Source: Streptomyces cavernae (GTDB taxonomy: Bacteria; Actinomycetota; Actinomycetes; Streptomycetales; Streptomycetaceae). From it: 64,000 bases of DNA. Position numbers and translations under genes: made by a program. This document shows, one piece after another, positions 51,791 through 59,431 of this stretch (positions within the stretch are counted from its first letter, which is position 1; every line of letters begins with the position of its first letter). The notes beneath the pieces are model-generated. The model ran no database searches. It saw only the letters and a list, made by a program, of their open reading frames with translations, and had not been told where the DNA came from. The DNA lies in the NCBI RefSeq assembly GCF_004023625.1, contig NZ_RPDJ01000037.1, forward strand, positions 52,343 to 116,342, given 5' to 3'.

Positions 51791-53272
51791 TCAGCCGCGT
51801 AGCGGGACCGCCGCCAGTTCGGCGACCGCCCAGGTCAGCGGGGCGCAGACGGCGAGCAGGAAGACCGCGCGCAGGGCGGCGGCACGGCGCAGCATCGACG
51901 GCTTCGCGCCGAGCCGGAGCAGAGCCGCCGTGGTGTGCGCCCGGGCCTGTCGGGCCTCGACGGCGGCCGTCAGCAGCGTGGCGACGGGGCAGCCGATGAC
52001 CAGCACCGCGCCGAGGGCGCTGAGCGGGCCGGGCCGTGGCCCGCTGTGCAGCACGGCGGCGCCGGCGTACGCGCCGGAGGCCACCGCGCACACGACGCCG
52101 AGCGGGCGCCCGATACGCCGGGCCTCCTCCTGGAGGACCCGCCCGGCGAGCAGTCGCAGCGCTCCCGGCCGTACGGCCTGCAGCAGCCGGCCGCAGACAT
52201 GTGCGAGTGCGGGCCCGGCGATCGCGAGCCCCACCGCGGTGAGCGCCCAACCGATGAGCACACCGCCGGGGCTGCCCGCGAAACCGCCCGGGAGTTCGAG
52301 CCCAGAAACGGCGCCCGGCCGCTCGCGCCAGGCGTACGTCTCCGCGGCGAGCCCTGCCGCGAGCAGCGCCATGCCCCAGGGGAGGCCGGAGGGAGCGGGC
52401 AGGGGCGGCCGGGGCTCGTGGGCGTCGTAGGGGTCGTCGGGGCCGAACGGGACGAGCGCCGGGAGCCCGGGCGGTGGCGACGGTGCTTCCGGTGCTTGCA
52501 GTGCAGGTGGTGCCGGTTGTGTCTCCGGTGCCTCCGCGGTCTCCGGAGCGTCAGGGGCACCGGGCACGGACGCGTCGTAGAACTCGGTCGCGGGGGCGCC
52601 CGCGTCGGCTGCCACGGCGCCTCTCGCGCGCGGTGCACCGACCGCTCCGCTCACGGTCCTGGCCCCAGTCGTAGGCCCAGCCCCAGCACCAGCACCAGCA
52701 CTAGTACCAGTCGTGGTCCCGGTCCCGGTCCCGGTCCCGATCCCGGATCTCGGGCGCCCCGCGGCCCGCGCGGTCCGAGGGTGGAGGGACAGTGCGGTGG
52801 CCGCCGAGGCCGTCGCCGGTACCAGGGCGAGCAGGGTCAGGGCCGCCGGCACGGGCAGGCGGCGGTCCGCGGCCAGTGGTCCGGCCGCGGCGCCGCCGAA
52901 GGGCAGGCCCGGCAGGTCACCGCGCAGATACAGGAAGAGCACCAGCGCGACCACCGAGCCCGCCGCGCACGCCGCCGCGATGGAGAGCACCGCGAGCCGG
53001 GACGGGCCCAGACCGATCGCGGACAGTCCGGTGCGGGGGCGCGTCGTCGGATCCGTACGGGCCACCGCGACCGCGAAGTACACCGTGGTCGCCAGCGGCG
53101 GGAGGCACCACGTCAGGCGCAGTGCCGCGGCGCCGGGGTACTGCGGATGCCCGAGCGCGTATCCCAGCGCGCACAGCAGCAGGAAGCCGGTGCCCGCCGA
53201 GGCCGCCGCCACCAGCAGCCGGCGCAGCTTGACGACGGGCCGCGCGCCGCGGGCTAGACGGAGAGCGAGCAC
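51791..53272 (-). CDS. Multi-pass membrane protein of an ABC system (FtsX-like permease candidate)
   Basis: 493 residues with about ten hydrophobic segments in two clusters (residues 10-150 and 310-493), split by a long Pro/Ala/Glu/Gly linker that includes a GTGTGT/AGAGAG repeat. GTG 53272 has GGAAGG nine bases upstream and overlaps the ATPase gene by 19 bp, so the pair is coupled. The final VAVELAAVPLR and ARTTAALLRLGAKPSMLRRAAALRAV resemble FtsX-type permeases, but no typical FtsX signature is complete. Substrate unknown. Confidence 0.78.
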   Translation of the reverse strand: MLALRLARGARPVVKLRRLLVAAASAGTGFLLLCALGYALGHPQYPGAAALRLTWCLPPLATTVYFAVAVARTDPTTRPRTGLSAIGLGPSRLAVLSIAAACAAGSVVALVLFLYLRGDLPGLPFGGAAAGPLAADRRLPVPAALTLLALVPATASAATALSLHPRTARAAGRPRSGIGTGTGTGTTTGTSAGAGAGAGPTTGARTVSGAVGAPRARGAVAADAGAPATEFYDASVPGAPDAPETAEAPETQPAPPALQAPEAPSPPPGLPALVPFGPDDPYDAHEPRPPLPAPSGLPWGMALLAAGLAAETYAWRERPGAVSGLELPGGFAGSPGGVLIGWALTAVGLAIAGPALAHVCGRLLQAVRPGALRLLAGRVLQEEARRIGRPLGVVCAVASGAYAGAAVLHSGPRPGPLSALGAVLVIGCPVATLLTAAVEARQARAHTTAALLRLGAKPSMLRRAAALRAVFLLAVCAPLTWAVAELAAVPLRG

Positions 53273-53991
53273 GCGGTCCGGCCTTCCGTCTCGGCAGCCG
53301 GCGGCAGTTGGACCGTGTCGACGCACCGCCCGTCGAGCAGGGACACCGTACGGTCGCCGAGCGCGGCCGTGTCCGGATCGGCCGTCGCCAGCACCACGGT
53401 GATCCCGTGCGAGCGTGCCGCCGTGGTGAGCGTCCGCAGGACGTGGGTCCGGTCGGCGCGGTGCAGTGGTGCGGTCGGCTCGTCCGCGAAGAGCACGGCC
53501 GGCGAGGGGGCCAGCGCCCGCGCGATCGCCACCCGCTGGCGGTCGGCCTGGCACAGCGCGAAGGGGCGCTTGCGGGCGCAGCCGCCGATGTCGAGCCGCT
53601 CCAGCCATTCCACGGCGGCGCCCTTGGCGGACCGGCGGGCGACCCCGCGCAGCAGCAGCGGGAGCGCGGCGTTCTCCCAGACGGTCAGCTCCGGAACGAG
53701 TACGGGTACGGGGTCGATCCAGCCGAAGCGTTCCCGCCGCAGTCGCTCGCGGGCCGCCGGGCGCAGGGTGTGCACGGGCAGGCTGTTGAACCACACCTCG
53801 CCGTCCTCGGGAGCCAACTGCCCCGACAGACAGCGCAGCAGCGTGGTCTTGCCGCTCCCGCGCGGCCCCGCGACGGAGACGATCTCGCCCTCGCGGACCT
53901 CGAGCGAGACGCCGGTGAGCGCGGGAGAGCCGTTGTACTGGAAGTGCAGGGCGCGTGCCCAGAGGACGGCGTCGTCCGGCGGGGCCTCCAT
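53254..53991 (-). CDS. ABC-type ATPase with degenerate signature and switch motifs
   Basis: 245 residues. Walker A GPRGSGKT (42-49) and Walker B AVLFADEP (165-172) are intact. The signature LSGGQ is replaced by LCQAD (146-150), the Q-loop Gln is replaced (GWIDP), and the H-loop His is absent (LATADPD). Fold and gene pair match a LolD/FtsE-type ABC system with the downstream membrane protein, but normal ATP hydrolysis is doubtful. ATG 53991 has GAGG upstream. Confidence 0.88.
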   Translation of the reverse strand: MEAPPDDAVLWARALHFQYNGSPALTGVSLEVREGEIVSVAGPRGSGKTTLLRCLSGQLAPEDGEVWFNSLPVHTLRPAARERLRRERFGWIDPVPVLVPELTVWENAALPLLLRGVARRSAKGAAVEWLERLDIGGCARKRPFALCQADRQRVAIARALAPSPAVLFADEPTAPLHRADRTHVLRTLTTAARSHGITVVLATADPDTAALGDRTVSLLDGRCVDTVQLPPAAETEGRTACSLSV

Positions 53992-54022
53992 GGGCGTACA
54001 CCTCGATTCAGATCGAATGCCA

Positions 54023-54064
54023 CGCGGAACACCGTCCGGTTCCGCGCGATCCCCCGTCCGGGGG
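54023..54064 (-). terminator. Hairpins between the aminotransferase and the ABC genes
   Basis: CGCGGAAC/GTTCCGCG 8-bp stem with an 8-base loop, followed by CCCCC-GTCC-GGGGG. Terminates the aminotransferase transcript or serves as leader structure for the ABC pair. An ATTC/GAAT palindrome lies at 54007-54018. Confidence 0.6.
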
Positions 54065-54239
54065 AACGAAGGCAGGAGCTGTCGGTCACGGCCAGGGCCG
54101 CGGGTGGGTCACGAGGGGGAGGAGTCCCTGGGCACGCTAGGCAGTCCACTCCGGGAGGCCGGACAGCACGCGGCCCCGGGACGCCGTTTCTCACTCGAAC
54201 GGGCGGTACCGGGGCCGGTGTTGACTGCCGTCGGGAAGG

Positions 54240-55670
54240 TCAGAGCTTCGTCCACGCCTCCGTCAGGACCTGGCGGACGATTCCCTCGATCTCGTCGAAC
54301 GTGGACTGGTCCGAGATCAGCGGCGGCGCGAGTTGCACCACCGGGTCGCCCCGGTCGTCGGCGCGGCAGTACAGGCCGTACTCGAACAGCTTCTTCGAGA
54401 CGAAGCCGTAGAGAACGCGCTCCGACTCCTCGTCCGTGAAGGTTTCCTTGGTGGCCTTGTCCTTGACCAGCTCGATCCCGTAGAAGAAGCCGTTGCCGCG
54501 GACGTCGCCGACGATCGGCAGGTCGTGCAGCTTGCGCAGGGTCGAGAAGAAGGCCGCCTCGTTGTCCAGCACGTGCTGGTTGAGGCCCTCGCGTTCGAAC
54601 AGGTCGAGGTTGGCCAGGCCCACGGCGGCGGAGACCGGGTGGCCGCCGAAGGTGTAGCCGTGCAGGAAGGTGTTGTCGCCCTTGTAGAAGGGCTCGGCGA
54701 CACGGTCGGAGACGATGCACGCGCCTATGGGGGAGTAGCCCGAGGTCATGCCCTTGGCGCAGGTGATCATGTCCGGTACGTAGCCGAACTTGTCGCAGGC
54801 GAACATCGTGCCGAGGCGGCCGAAGGCGCAGATGACCTCGTCCGAGACGAGCAGCACGTCGTACTGGTCGCATATCTCGCGGACCCGCTGGAAGTAGCCG
54901 GGCGGCGGCGGGAAGCAGCCGCCCGCGTTCTGGACCGGCTCCAGGAAGACCGCCGCGACGGTGTCCGGGCCCTCGAACAGGATCTGCTGCTCGATCTGGT
55001 CGGCGGCCCAGCGGCCGAAGGCCTCGGGGTCGTCGCCGTGGATCGGCGCGCGGTAGATGTTGGTGTTCGGCACCTTGTGCGCGCCGGGGACCAGCGGCTC
55101 GAAGGGTGCCTTCAGGGCGGGCAGTCCGGTGATGGACAGGGCACCCTGCGGGGTGCCGTGATAGGCGACCGCGCGGGATATGACCTTGTGCTTGGTGGGC
55201 TTGCCCGTGAGCTTGAAGTACTGCTTGGCGAGCTTCCAGGCGGTCTCCACCGCCTCGCCGCCGCCGGTGGTGAAGAAGACCTTGTTCAGGTCGCCCGGCG
55301 CGTAGCCCGCGAGGCGCTCGGCGAGCTCGATCGCCTTGGGGTGGGCGTACGACCACACCGGGAAGAACGCCAGTTCCCGTGCCTGCCTGGCGGCGGTCTC
55401 GGCCAGCTCCGCCCGGCCGTGACCGGCCTGCACCACGAACAGACCGGCGAGACCGTCGACGTAGCGCTTGCCCTGGTCGTCGAAGATGTAGGTGCCCTCA
55501 CCCCGGACGATGGTCGGGACGGGCGCGTTCTCGTACGACGACATGCGGGTGAAGTGCATCCACAGGTGGTCGTACGCGGACCTGTCGGACCCGCCGGGTC
55601 GGCCGCGGTCGGTGGTGGACGGGCTGCTCGGGTTGCTGGACGGGCTGCTCACGGCTATCGGCTTCCCCAC
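54240..55670 (-). CDS. Class III aminotransferase, candidate putrescine/diamine transaminase
   Basis: PLP enzyme of 476 residues. FFTTGGGEAVETAWKLAKQYF, AYHGTPQGALSITG, VSDEVICAFGRLG and the PLP-Lys segment MITCAKGMTSGYSPIGA are clear. Class III enzymes act on omega-amino groups. With an Lrp regulator and a gamma-aminobutyraldehyde-dehydrogenase-like enzyme next door, deamination of putrescine or a related diamine is the best guess; an S. coelicolor locus of this arrangement is linked to polyamine use. Its start overlaps the Lrp gene by 16 bp. Confidence 0.88.
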   Translation of the reverse strand: MGKPIAVSSPSSNPSSPSTTDRGRPGGSDRSAYDHLWMHFTRMSSYENAPVPTIVRGEGTYIFDDQGKRYVDGLAGLFVVQAGHGRAELAETAARQARELAFFPVWSYAHPKAIELAERLAGYAPGDLNKVFFTTGGGEAVETAWKLAKQYFKLTGKPTKHKVISRAVAYHGTPQGALSITGLPALKAPFEPLVPGAHKVPNTNIYRAPIHGDDPEAFGRWAADQIEQQILFEGPDTVAAVFLEPVQNAGGCFPPPPGYFQRVREICDQYDVLLVSDEVICAFGRLGTMFACDKFGYVPDMITCAKGMTSGYSPIGACIVSDRVAEPFYKGDNTFLHGYTFGGHPVSAAVGLANLDLFEREGLNQHVLDNEAAFFSTLRKLHDLPIVGDVRGNGFFYGIELVKDKATKETFTDEESERVLYGFVSKKLFEYGLYCRADDRGDPVVQLAPPLISDQSTFDEIEGIVRQVLTEAWTKL

Positions 55671-56182
55671 ATGTAGGTCTGCTTCTTCAGCTTCAGGTAG
55701 ACGAAGCTCTCGGTGGAGCGCACTCCGGGGAGAGACCGGATGCGTTTGTTGATGACCTCCAGCAGGTGGTCGTCGTCCTCGCAGACGATCTCCACGAGGA
55801 GGTCGAACGAGCCGGCTGTCATCACGACGTACTCGACTTCGGACATGGCCGTCAGCGCGTCCGCGACGGGATCGAGGTCACCCTCGACGTTGATGCCGAG
55901 CATCGCCTGCCGCCGGAAGCCCACCGTGAGGGGGTCGGTGACGGCGACGATCTGCATCACGCCCTGGTCGAGCAGCTTCTGGACGCGCTGGCGCACCGCC
56001 GCCTCGGACAGGCCGACGGCCTTGCCGATGGCGGCGTACGGGCGGCGTCCGTCCTCCTGGAGCTGCTCGATGATGGCGAGGGAGACGTCGTCCAGTGCGG
56101 GACGTCCGTTCTTGGGATCCCGGGAGCCCCGGGGCTCCCGGGGGTCCTTGGGATCTGTGCTTCGGCTGGCCACGCTGCTCAC
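55655..56182 (-). CDS. Lrp/AsnC-family transcriptional regulator
   Basis: 175 residues. A basic/acidic N-terminal tail (RSTDPKDPREPRGSRDPKNG), HTH in LQEDGRRPYAAIGKAVGLSEAAVRQRVQKLLDQGV, then the RAM ligand domain with SFDLLVEIVCEDDDHLLEVINKRIRSLPGVRSTESFVYLKL. Feast/famine regulators sense amino acids or small amines. It lies between the genes it probably controls, upstream-overlapping the aminotransferase and divergent from the dehydrogenase. Confidence 0.92.
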   Translation of the reverse strand: MSSVASRSTDPKDPREPRGSRDPKNGRPALDDVSLAIIEQLQEDGRRPYAAIGKAVGLSEAAVRQRVQKLLDQGVMQIVAVTDPLTVGFRRQAMLGINVEGDLDPVADALTAMSEVEYVVMTAGSFDLLVEIVCEDDDHLLEVINKRIRSLPGVRSTESFVYLKLKKQTYMWGSR

Positions 56183-56222
56183 TCTGCACGAGGACTCGAC
56201 AGTTCCGCAAGGTGTGATCGAT

Positions 56223-56260
56223 GAAATCCGTTGTCTACGGGCGTAATCTTTGCGGATTTC
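56223..56260. promoter_or_regulatory. Probable Lrp operator in the divergent promoter region
   Basis: Perfect 8-bp inverted repeat GAAATCCG (56223-56230) and CGGATTTC (56253-56260), centre-to-centre about three helical turns, between the Lrp gene and the dehydrogenase promoter. Confidence 0.6.
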
Positions 56261-56284
56261 GTATCAAGGGGGCGGTTGGGCCTG

Positions 56285-56312
56285 TTGAAAACGTCGGGAT
56301 ACGGACTAGGCT
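56285..56312 (+). promoter_or_regulatory. Promoter of the aldehyde dehydrogenase gene
   Basis: TTGAAA (56285-56290), 16-bp spacer, TAGGCT (56307-56312), about 70 bases before the start and just downstream of the Lrp-type inverted repeat. Confidence 0.65.
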
Positions 56313-56380
56313 GGGGTTGTCTCAGAGAGTGGACACCCCAGACATCATCAGGATCCCGGACAGCATCAGGAGGGCCGGCA

Positions 56381-57817
56381 GTGAGCACCGACCTGCGTCG
56401 TCTGCGCAACTACATCGACGGAGAATTCCGCGACGCCGCCGACGGGCGGACCACTGAGGTGGTCAACCCCGTGACCGGCGAGGCGTACGCGACCGCACCG
56501 CTCTCGGGGCAGGCGGACGTCGACGCCGCGATGGCGGCGGCGGCCGCGGCCTTCCCCGGCTGGCGCGACCAGACCCCCGCCGAGCGCCAGAAGGCCCTCC
56601 TGAAGATCGCCGACGCCTTCGAGGAGCGTGCCGAGGACCTGATCGCGGCCGAGGTGGAGAACACGGGCAAGCCCATCGGGCTCACCCGCTCCGAGGAGAT
56701 CCCGCCCATGGTCGACCAGATCCGCTTCTTCGCCGGTGCGGCGCGGATGCTGGAGGGCCGCTCGGCCGGTGAGTACATGGAAGGCATGACCTCGATCGTC
56801 CGCCGCGAACCGGTCGGCGTCTGCGCGCAGGTCGCGCCGTGGAACTACCCGATGATGATGGCGGTGTGGAAGTTCGCCCCGGCGATCGCGGCGGGCAACA
56901 CGGTGGTGCTCAAGCCGTCCGACACCACCCCGGCCTCCACCGTCCTGATCGCGGACATCGTCGGTTCGATCCTGCCCAAGGGCGTCTTCAACGTCATCTG
57001 CGGCGACCGCGAGACCGGCCGCCTGATGGTCGAGCACGACACCCCGGCGATGGCCTCGATCACCGGCTCCGTACGGGCGGGCATGCAGGTCGCCGAGTCC
57101 GCCTCCAAGGACCTCAAGCGGGTCCACCTGGAGCTGGGCGGCAAGGCGCCGGTGGTCGTCTTCGAGGACACCGACATCCCCAAGGCGGTCGAGGACATCT
57201 CGGTGGCGGGCTTCTTCAACGCCGGCCAGGACTGCACCGCCGCGACCCGGGTCCTCGTCCACGAGGCCATCCACGACGAGTTCGTCGCCGCGCTCGCCAA
57301 GGCCGCCGCCGACACGAAGACCGGCCAGCCGGATGACGAGGACGTGCTGTACGGCCCGCTGAACAACCCCAATCAGCTCAAGCAGGTCAGCGGTTTCATC
57401 GAGCGCCTGCCCGCGCACGCAAAGGTCGAGGCGGGCGGTCACCGGGTCGGCGAGAAGGGCTTCTTCTACGCCCCGACCGTGGTCTCCGGGCTGAAGCAGG
57501 ACGACGAGATCATCCAGAAGGAGGTCTTCGGACCGGTCATCACGGTCCAGTCCTTCACCAACGAGGCCCAGGCCGTGGAGTGGGCCAACGGCGTCGAGTA
57601 CGCGCTCGCGTCTTCGGTCTGGACGAAGGACCACGGGCGGGCGATGCGCATGTCCAAGGCACTGGACTTCGGCTGTGTGTGGATCAACACCCACATCCCG
57701 CTCGTCGCGGAAATGCCCCACGGTGGCTTCAAGAAGTCCGGCTACGGCAAGGACCTGTCGGCGTACGGCTTCGACGACTACACGCGGATCAAGCATGTGA
57801 TGACGTCGCTGGACTGA
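56381..57817 (+). CDS. Gamma-aminobutyraldehyde (betaine-aldehyde-type) dehydrogenase
   Basis: NAD(P)-dependent aldehyde dehydrogenase, 478 residues. VAPWNYPMMMAVWKFAPAIAAGN, the Glu in HLELGGKAPVVVF and the catalytic Cys in FFNAGQDCTAATRV are in place; C-terminal PHGGFKKSGYGKDLSAYG is typical of the gabD/betB group. GTG 56381 has AGGAGG seven to eight bases upstream. Divergent from Lrp; probably oxidises 4-aminobutanal from the aminotransferase to GABA. Confidence 0.93.
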   Translation: MSTDLRRLRNYIDGEFRDAADGRTTEVVNPVTGEAYATAPLSGQADVDAAMAAAAAAFPGWRDQTPAERQKALLKIADAFEERAEDLIAAEVENTGKPIGLTRSEEIPPMVDQIRFFAGAARMLEGRSAGEYMEGMTSIVRREPVGVCAQVAPWNYPMMMAVWKFAPAIAAGNTVVLKPSDTTPASTVLIADIVGSILPKGVFNVICGDRETGRLMVEHDTPAMASITGSVRAGMQVAESASKDLKRVHLELGGKAPVVVFEDTDIPKAVEDISVAGFFNAGQDCTAATRVLVHEAIHDEFVAALAKAAADTKTGQPDDEDVLYGPLNNPNQLKQVSGFIERLPAHAKVEAGGHRVGEKGFFYAPTVVSGLKQDDEIIQKEVFGPVITVQSFTNEAQAVEWANGVEYALASSVWTKDHGRAMRMSKALDFGCVWINTHIPLVAEMPHGGFKKSGYGKDLSAYGFDDYTRIKHVMTSLD

Positions 57818-57883
57818 GGCTGTTCCCCGGCTGATTTCCCCGGCTGATCTCCTCGGCGACGCGCCCACTCACCGCGAGGTCGA

Positions 57884-57921
57884 CGCGGCCCCGGACCGGA
57901 GTCCCTCCGTCCGGGGCCGCG
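57884..57921. terminator. Bidirectional terminator after the aldehyde dehydrogenase
   Basis: Perfect 13-bp stem CGCGGCCCCGGAC/GTCCGGGGCCGCG with a 12-base loop, between the dehydrogenase and the convergent azlD. Confidence 0.87.
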
Positions 57922-58022
57922 GCGTCTCCCGGGTGCAGCAGGCCATCGGGCACGTGGCCCTCGCCGCCCCCGATGCCTCCGTTGGGCGAGAGCTGGGACA
58001 CAGCTCCCGTGGGGTGCGGGCG

Positions 58023-58349
58023 TCAGAAGGCGTTGACGAGCGCGACGTAGACAGCGGTGCCGATGCCGACGGAGAGGATCGTGCGCCGGCCTGCGGCGAG
58101 ATGGACCCCGGCGGTGACGGCGACCGCGAGCAGCGCACGGGGAGTGCTGCGCGGGGCGGCGATGACGGTGCCGTGCAGGGCCGTTACGGCGAGGATCGCG
58201 AGGATGCCCACCGGCATCCACACCGACAGCCGGCGCACCACCGCCGAGCCGCGCAGCCTGCCGAGCACCGCGAAGGGGACCGCGCGAAGGGCCAGCGTGA
58301 TGGCGAAGACGATCGCGAGGACGGCGAGGAGGTAGGAGGTGCTATGCAT
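58023..58349 (-). CDS. azlD: AzlD-family branched-chain amino acid export subunit
   Basis: 108 residues with about four membrane segments (YLLAVLAIVFAITLALRAVPF, WMPVGILAILAVTAL, LLAVAVTAGVHLAA, ILSVGIGTAVYVALVNAF). AzlD pairs with AzlC to export branched-chain amino acids or analogues. ATG 58349 overlaps the azlC remnant stop by eight bases, the normal coupling, although azlC itself is truncated. Confidence 0.85.
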   Translation of the reverse strand: MHSTSYLLAVLAIVFAITLALRAVPFAVLGRLRGSAVVRRLSVWMPVGILAILAVTALHGTVIAAPRSTPRALLAVAVTAGVHLAAGRRTILSVGIGTAVYVALVNAF

Positions 58350-58770
58350 CGGCGGCCTCCGTGGCGGGGCGGCGGGCGGTGAGGGCATGCCGTGCCAGGA
58401 GCAGGGCGACGAACAGTAGCGCGGTGAACATGGCGACGCCGGGGGTCAGTACGAGTGCGACGGTCACGCTCGCTCCGGCGAGCAGGACCGAGGGGACTTC
58501 GCCGCGGGAGCGGAACGCGTCCAGGGTGAGCACGGTGAACAACGCGCACAGCGCGAACTCCAGGCCCTCGATCGGGGCGGGCAGGGCCGCGCCCAGGGCG
58601 ACGCCGATCAGTCCGCCGCCGACCCAGTAGATCTCGCAGGCGATCTGCATCGCCAGCAGCCGGGCAGCCGAGCGCTCTGCCTCGGGCAGGGAGGCGCTGA
58701 CCGCGTACGCCTCGTCGAACGCGCGCATGGGGAGGCGACCGGCGTCACGCGACCGCCGGGCAAGCCGCAC
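58342..58770 (-). pseudogene. azlC: 5'-truncated azlC remnant
   Basis: 142 residues that match only the C-terminal part of AzlC: FDEAYAVSASLPE, IACEIYWVGGGLIGVALGAALP, LEFALCALFTVLTLDAFR and a final TALLFVALLLARHAL segment. AzlC is normally about 230 residues; the first membrane segments and their signature are missing. Directly upstream, with a 15-bp gap, lies an intact MarR gene, so the 5' half was deleted or replaced. The remaining frame is open and in phase with azlD, but without its N-terminal half function is unlikely. Confidence 0.75.
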
Positions 58771-58785
58771 GGGCCCGGGGGAGGC

Positions 58786-59241
58786 TCAGGGGCGCGGCCA
58801 GGGGCGGCCGTGGAAGCGCTCGATGTCCGTGTTGAAGCGCTGGAGACAGTTCGCGAAGACGGCGATCTCCTCGTCGGACCAGTCGGCCATGATCCGTTCG
58901 AGGATCTGGACATTGCGCTCGCGCTCCTCGTCGAGCCGGCGTTCGCCCTCCTCCGTGATGCGGAACTTGCGGGCGATGCCGCCTTCCGGGTCCGGGATGC
59001 GCTCCACGAGGCCGGTCCGCAGGACGGCGGCGGTCTGCCGGTTGAGGGTGGAGGCGTCCAGTCCGAAGGCGTCGCTCAGCTCACCGATGGACATCGGCCC
59101 CTGGACGCGGATGCGGCTGAGCAGGATGTAGGCGCTGCGTTCCAGGGTGGAGTCCTTGGGCCGTCCGTTGGACTTGCTCAGGTGTTGGTAACGGCCGAGC
59201 AGCATGTTCTCGTACTCGACCCGGCGCGTGGGCTCGTCCAC
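58786..59241 (-). CDS. MarR-family transcriptional regulator
   Basis: 151 residues. Winged HTH with SAYILLSRIRVQGPMSIGELSDAFGLDASTLNRQTAAVLRTGLVERIPDPEGGIARKFRITEEGERRLDE. GTG 59241 has GGAGG nine bases upstream; longer starts run into the operator region. Divergent from the efflux-type MFS gene and overlooking a dense TGCAT palindromic region, so probably the repressor of that pump and of itself. Confidence 0.92.
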   Translation of the reverse strand: MDEPTRRVEYENMLLGRYQHLSKSNGRPKDSTLERSAYILLSRIRVQGPMSIGELSDAFGLDASTLNRQTAAVLRTGLVERIPDPEGGIARKFRITEEGERRLDEERERNVQILERIMADWSDEEIAVFANCLQRFNTDIERFHGRPWPRP

Positions 59242-59339
59242 GGTGGCCCGCCTCCTTCGCTCCTCGTCGCGGCTGCCGCCGGGCGGCAGGAGTCGTCCGC
59301 GCACCTCACCACCCGTTACCGCGCAGCTTACCGGCAGTG

Positions 59340-59404
59340 TGCATGATGCATGCAATATGCATGGAGCAGGCGATGTGTATGCTGCATGTCCTGTGCATCA
59401 TGCA
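59340..59404. promoter_or_regulatory. Dense TGCAT operator between MarR and the MFS pump
   Basis: Six TGCAT motifs (three as ATGCAT palindromes) in 65 bp, framed by a perfect 11-bp inverted repeat TGCATGATGCA (59340-59350) and TGCATCATGCA (59394-59404). Its place in the divergent promoter region strongly suggests the MarR binding site. Confidence 0.8.
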
Positions 59405-59431
59405 TTCCGATCCTTCACACAGGAGTCATTC

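Noticed and set aside
53254..53991. Calling the degenerate ABC ATPase a pseudogene
   Set aside because: The frame is intact, Walker A and B are kept, it has a ribosome site and is tightly coupled to its membrane partner; divergence looks specific, not decayed.
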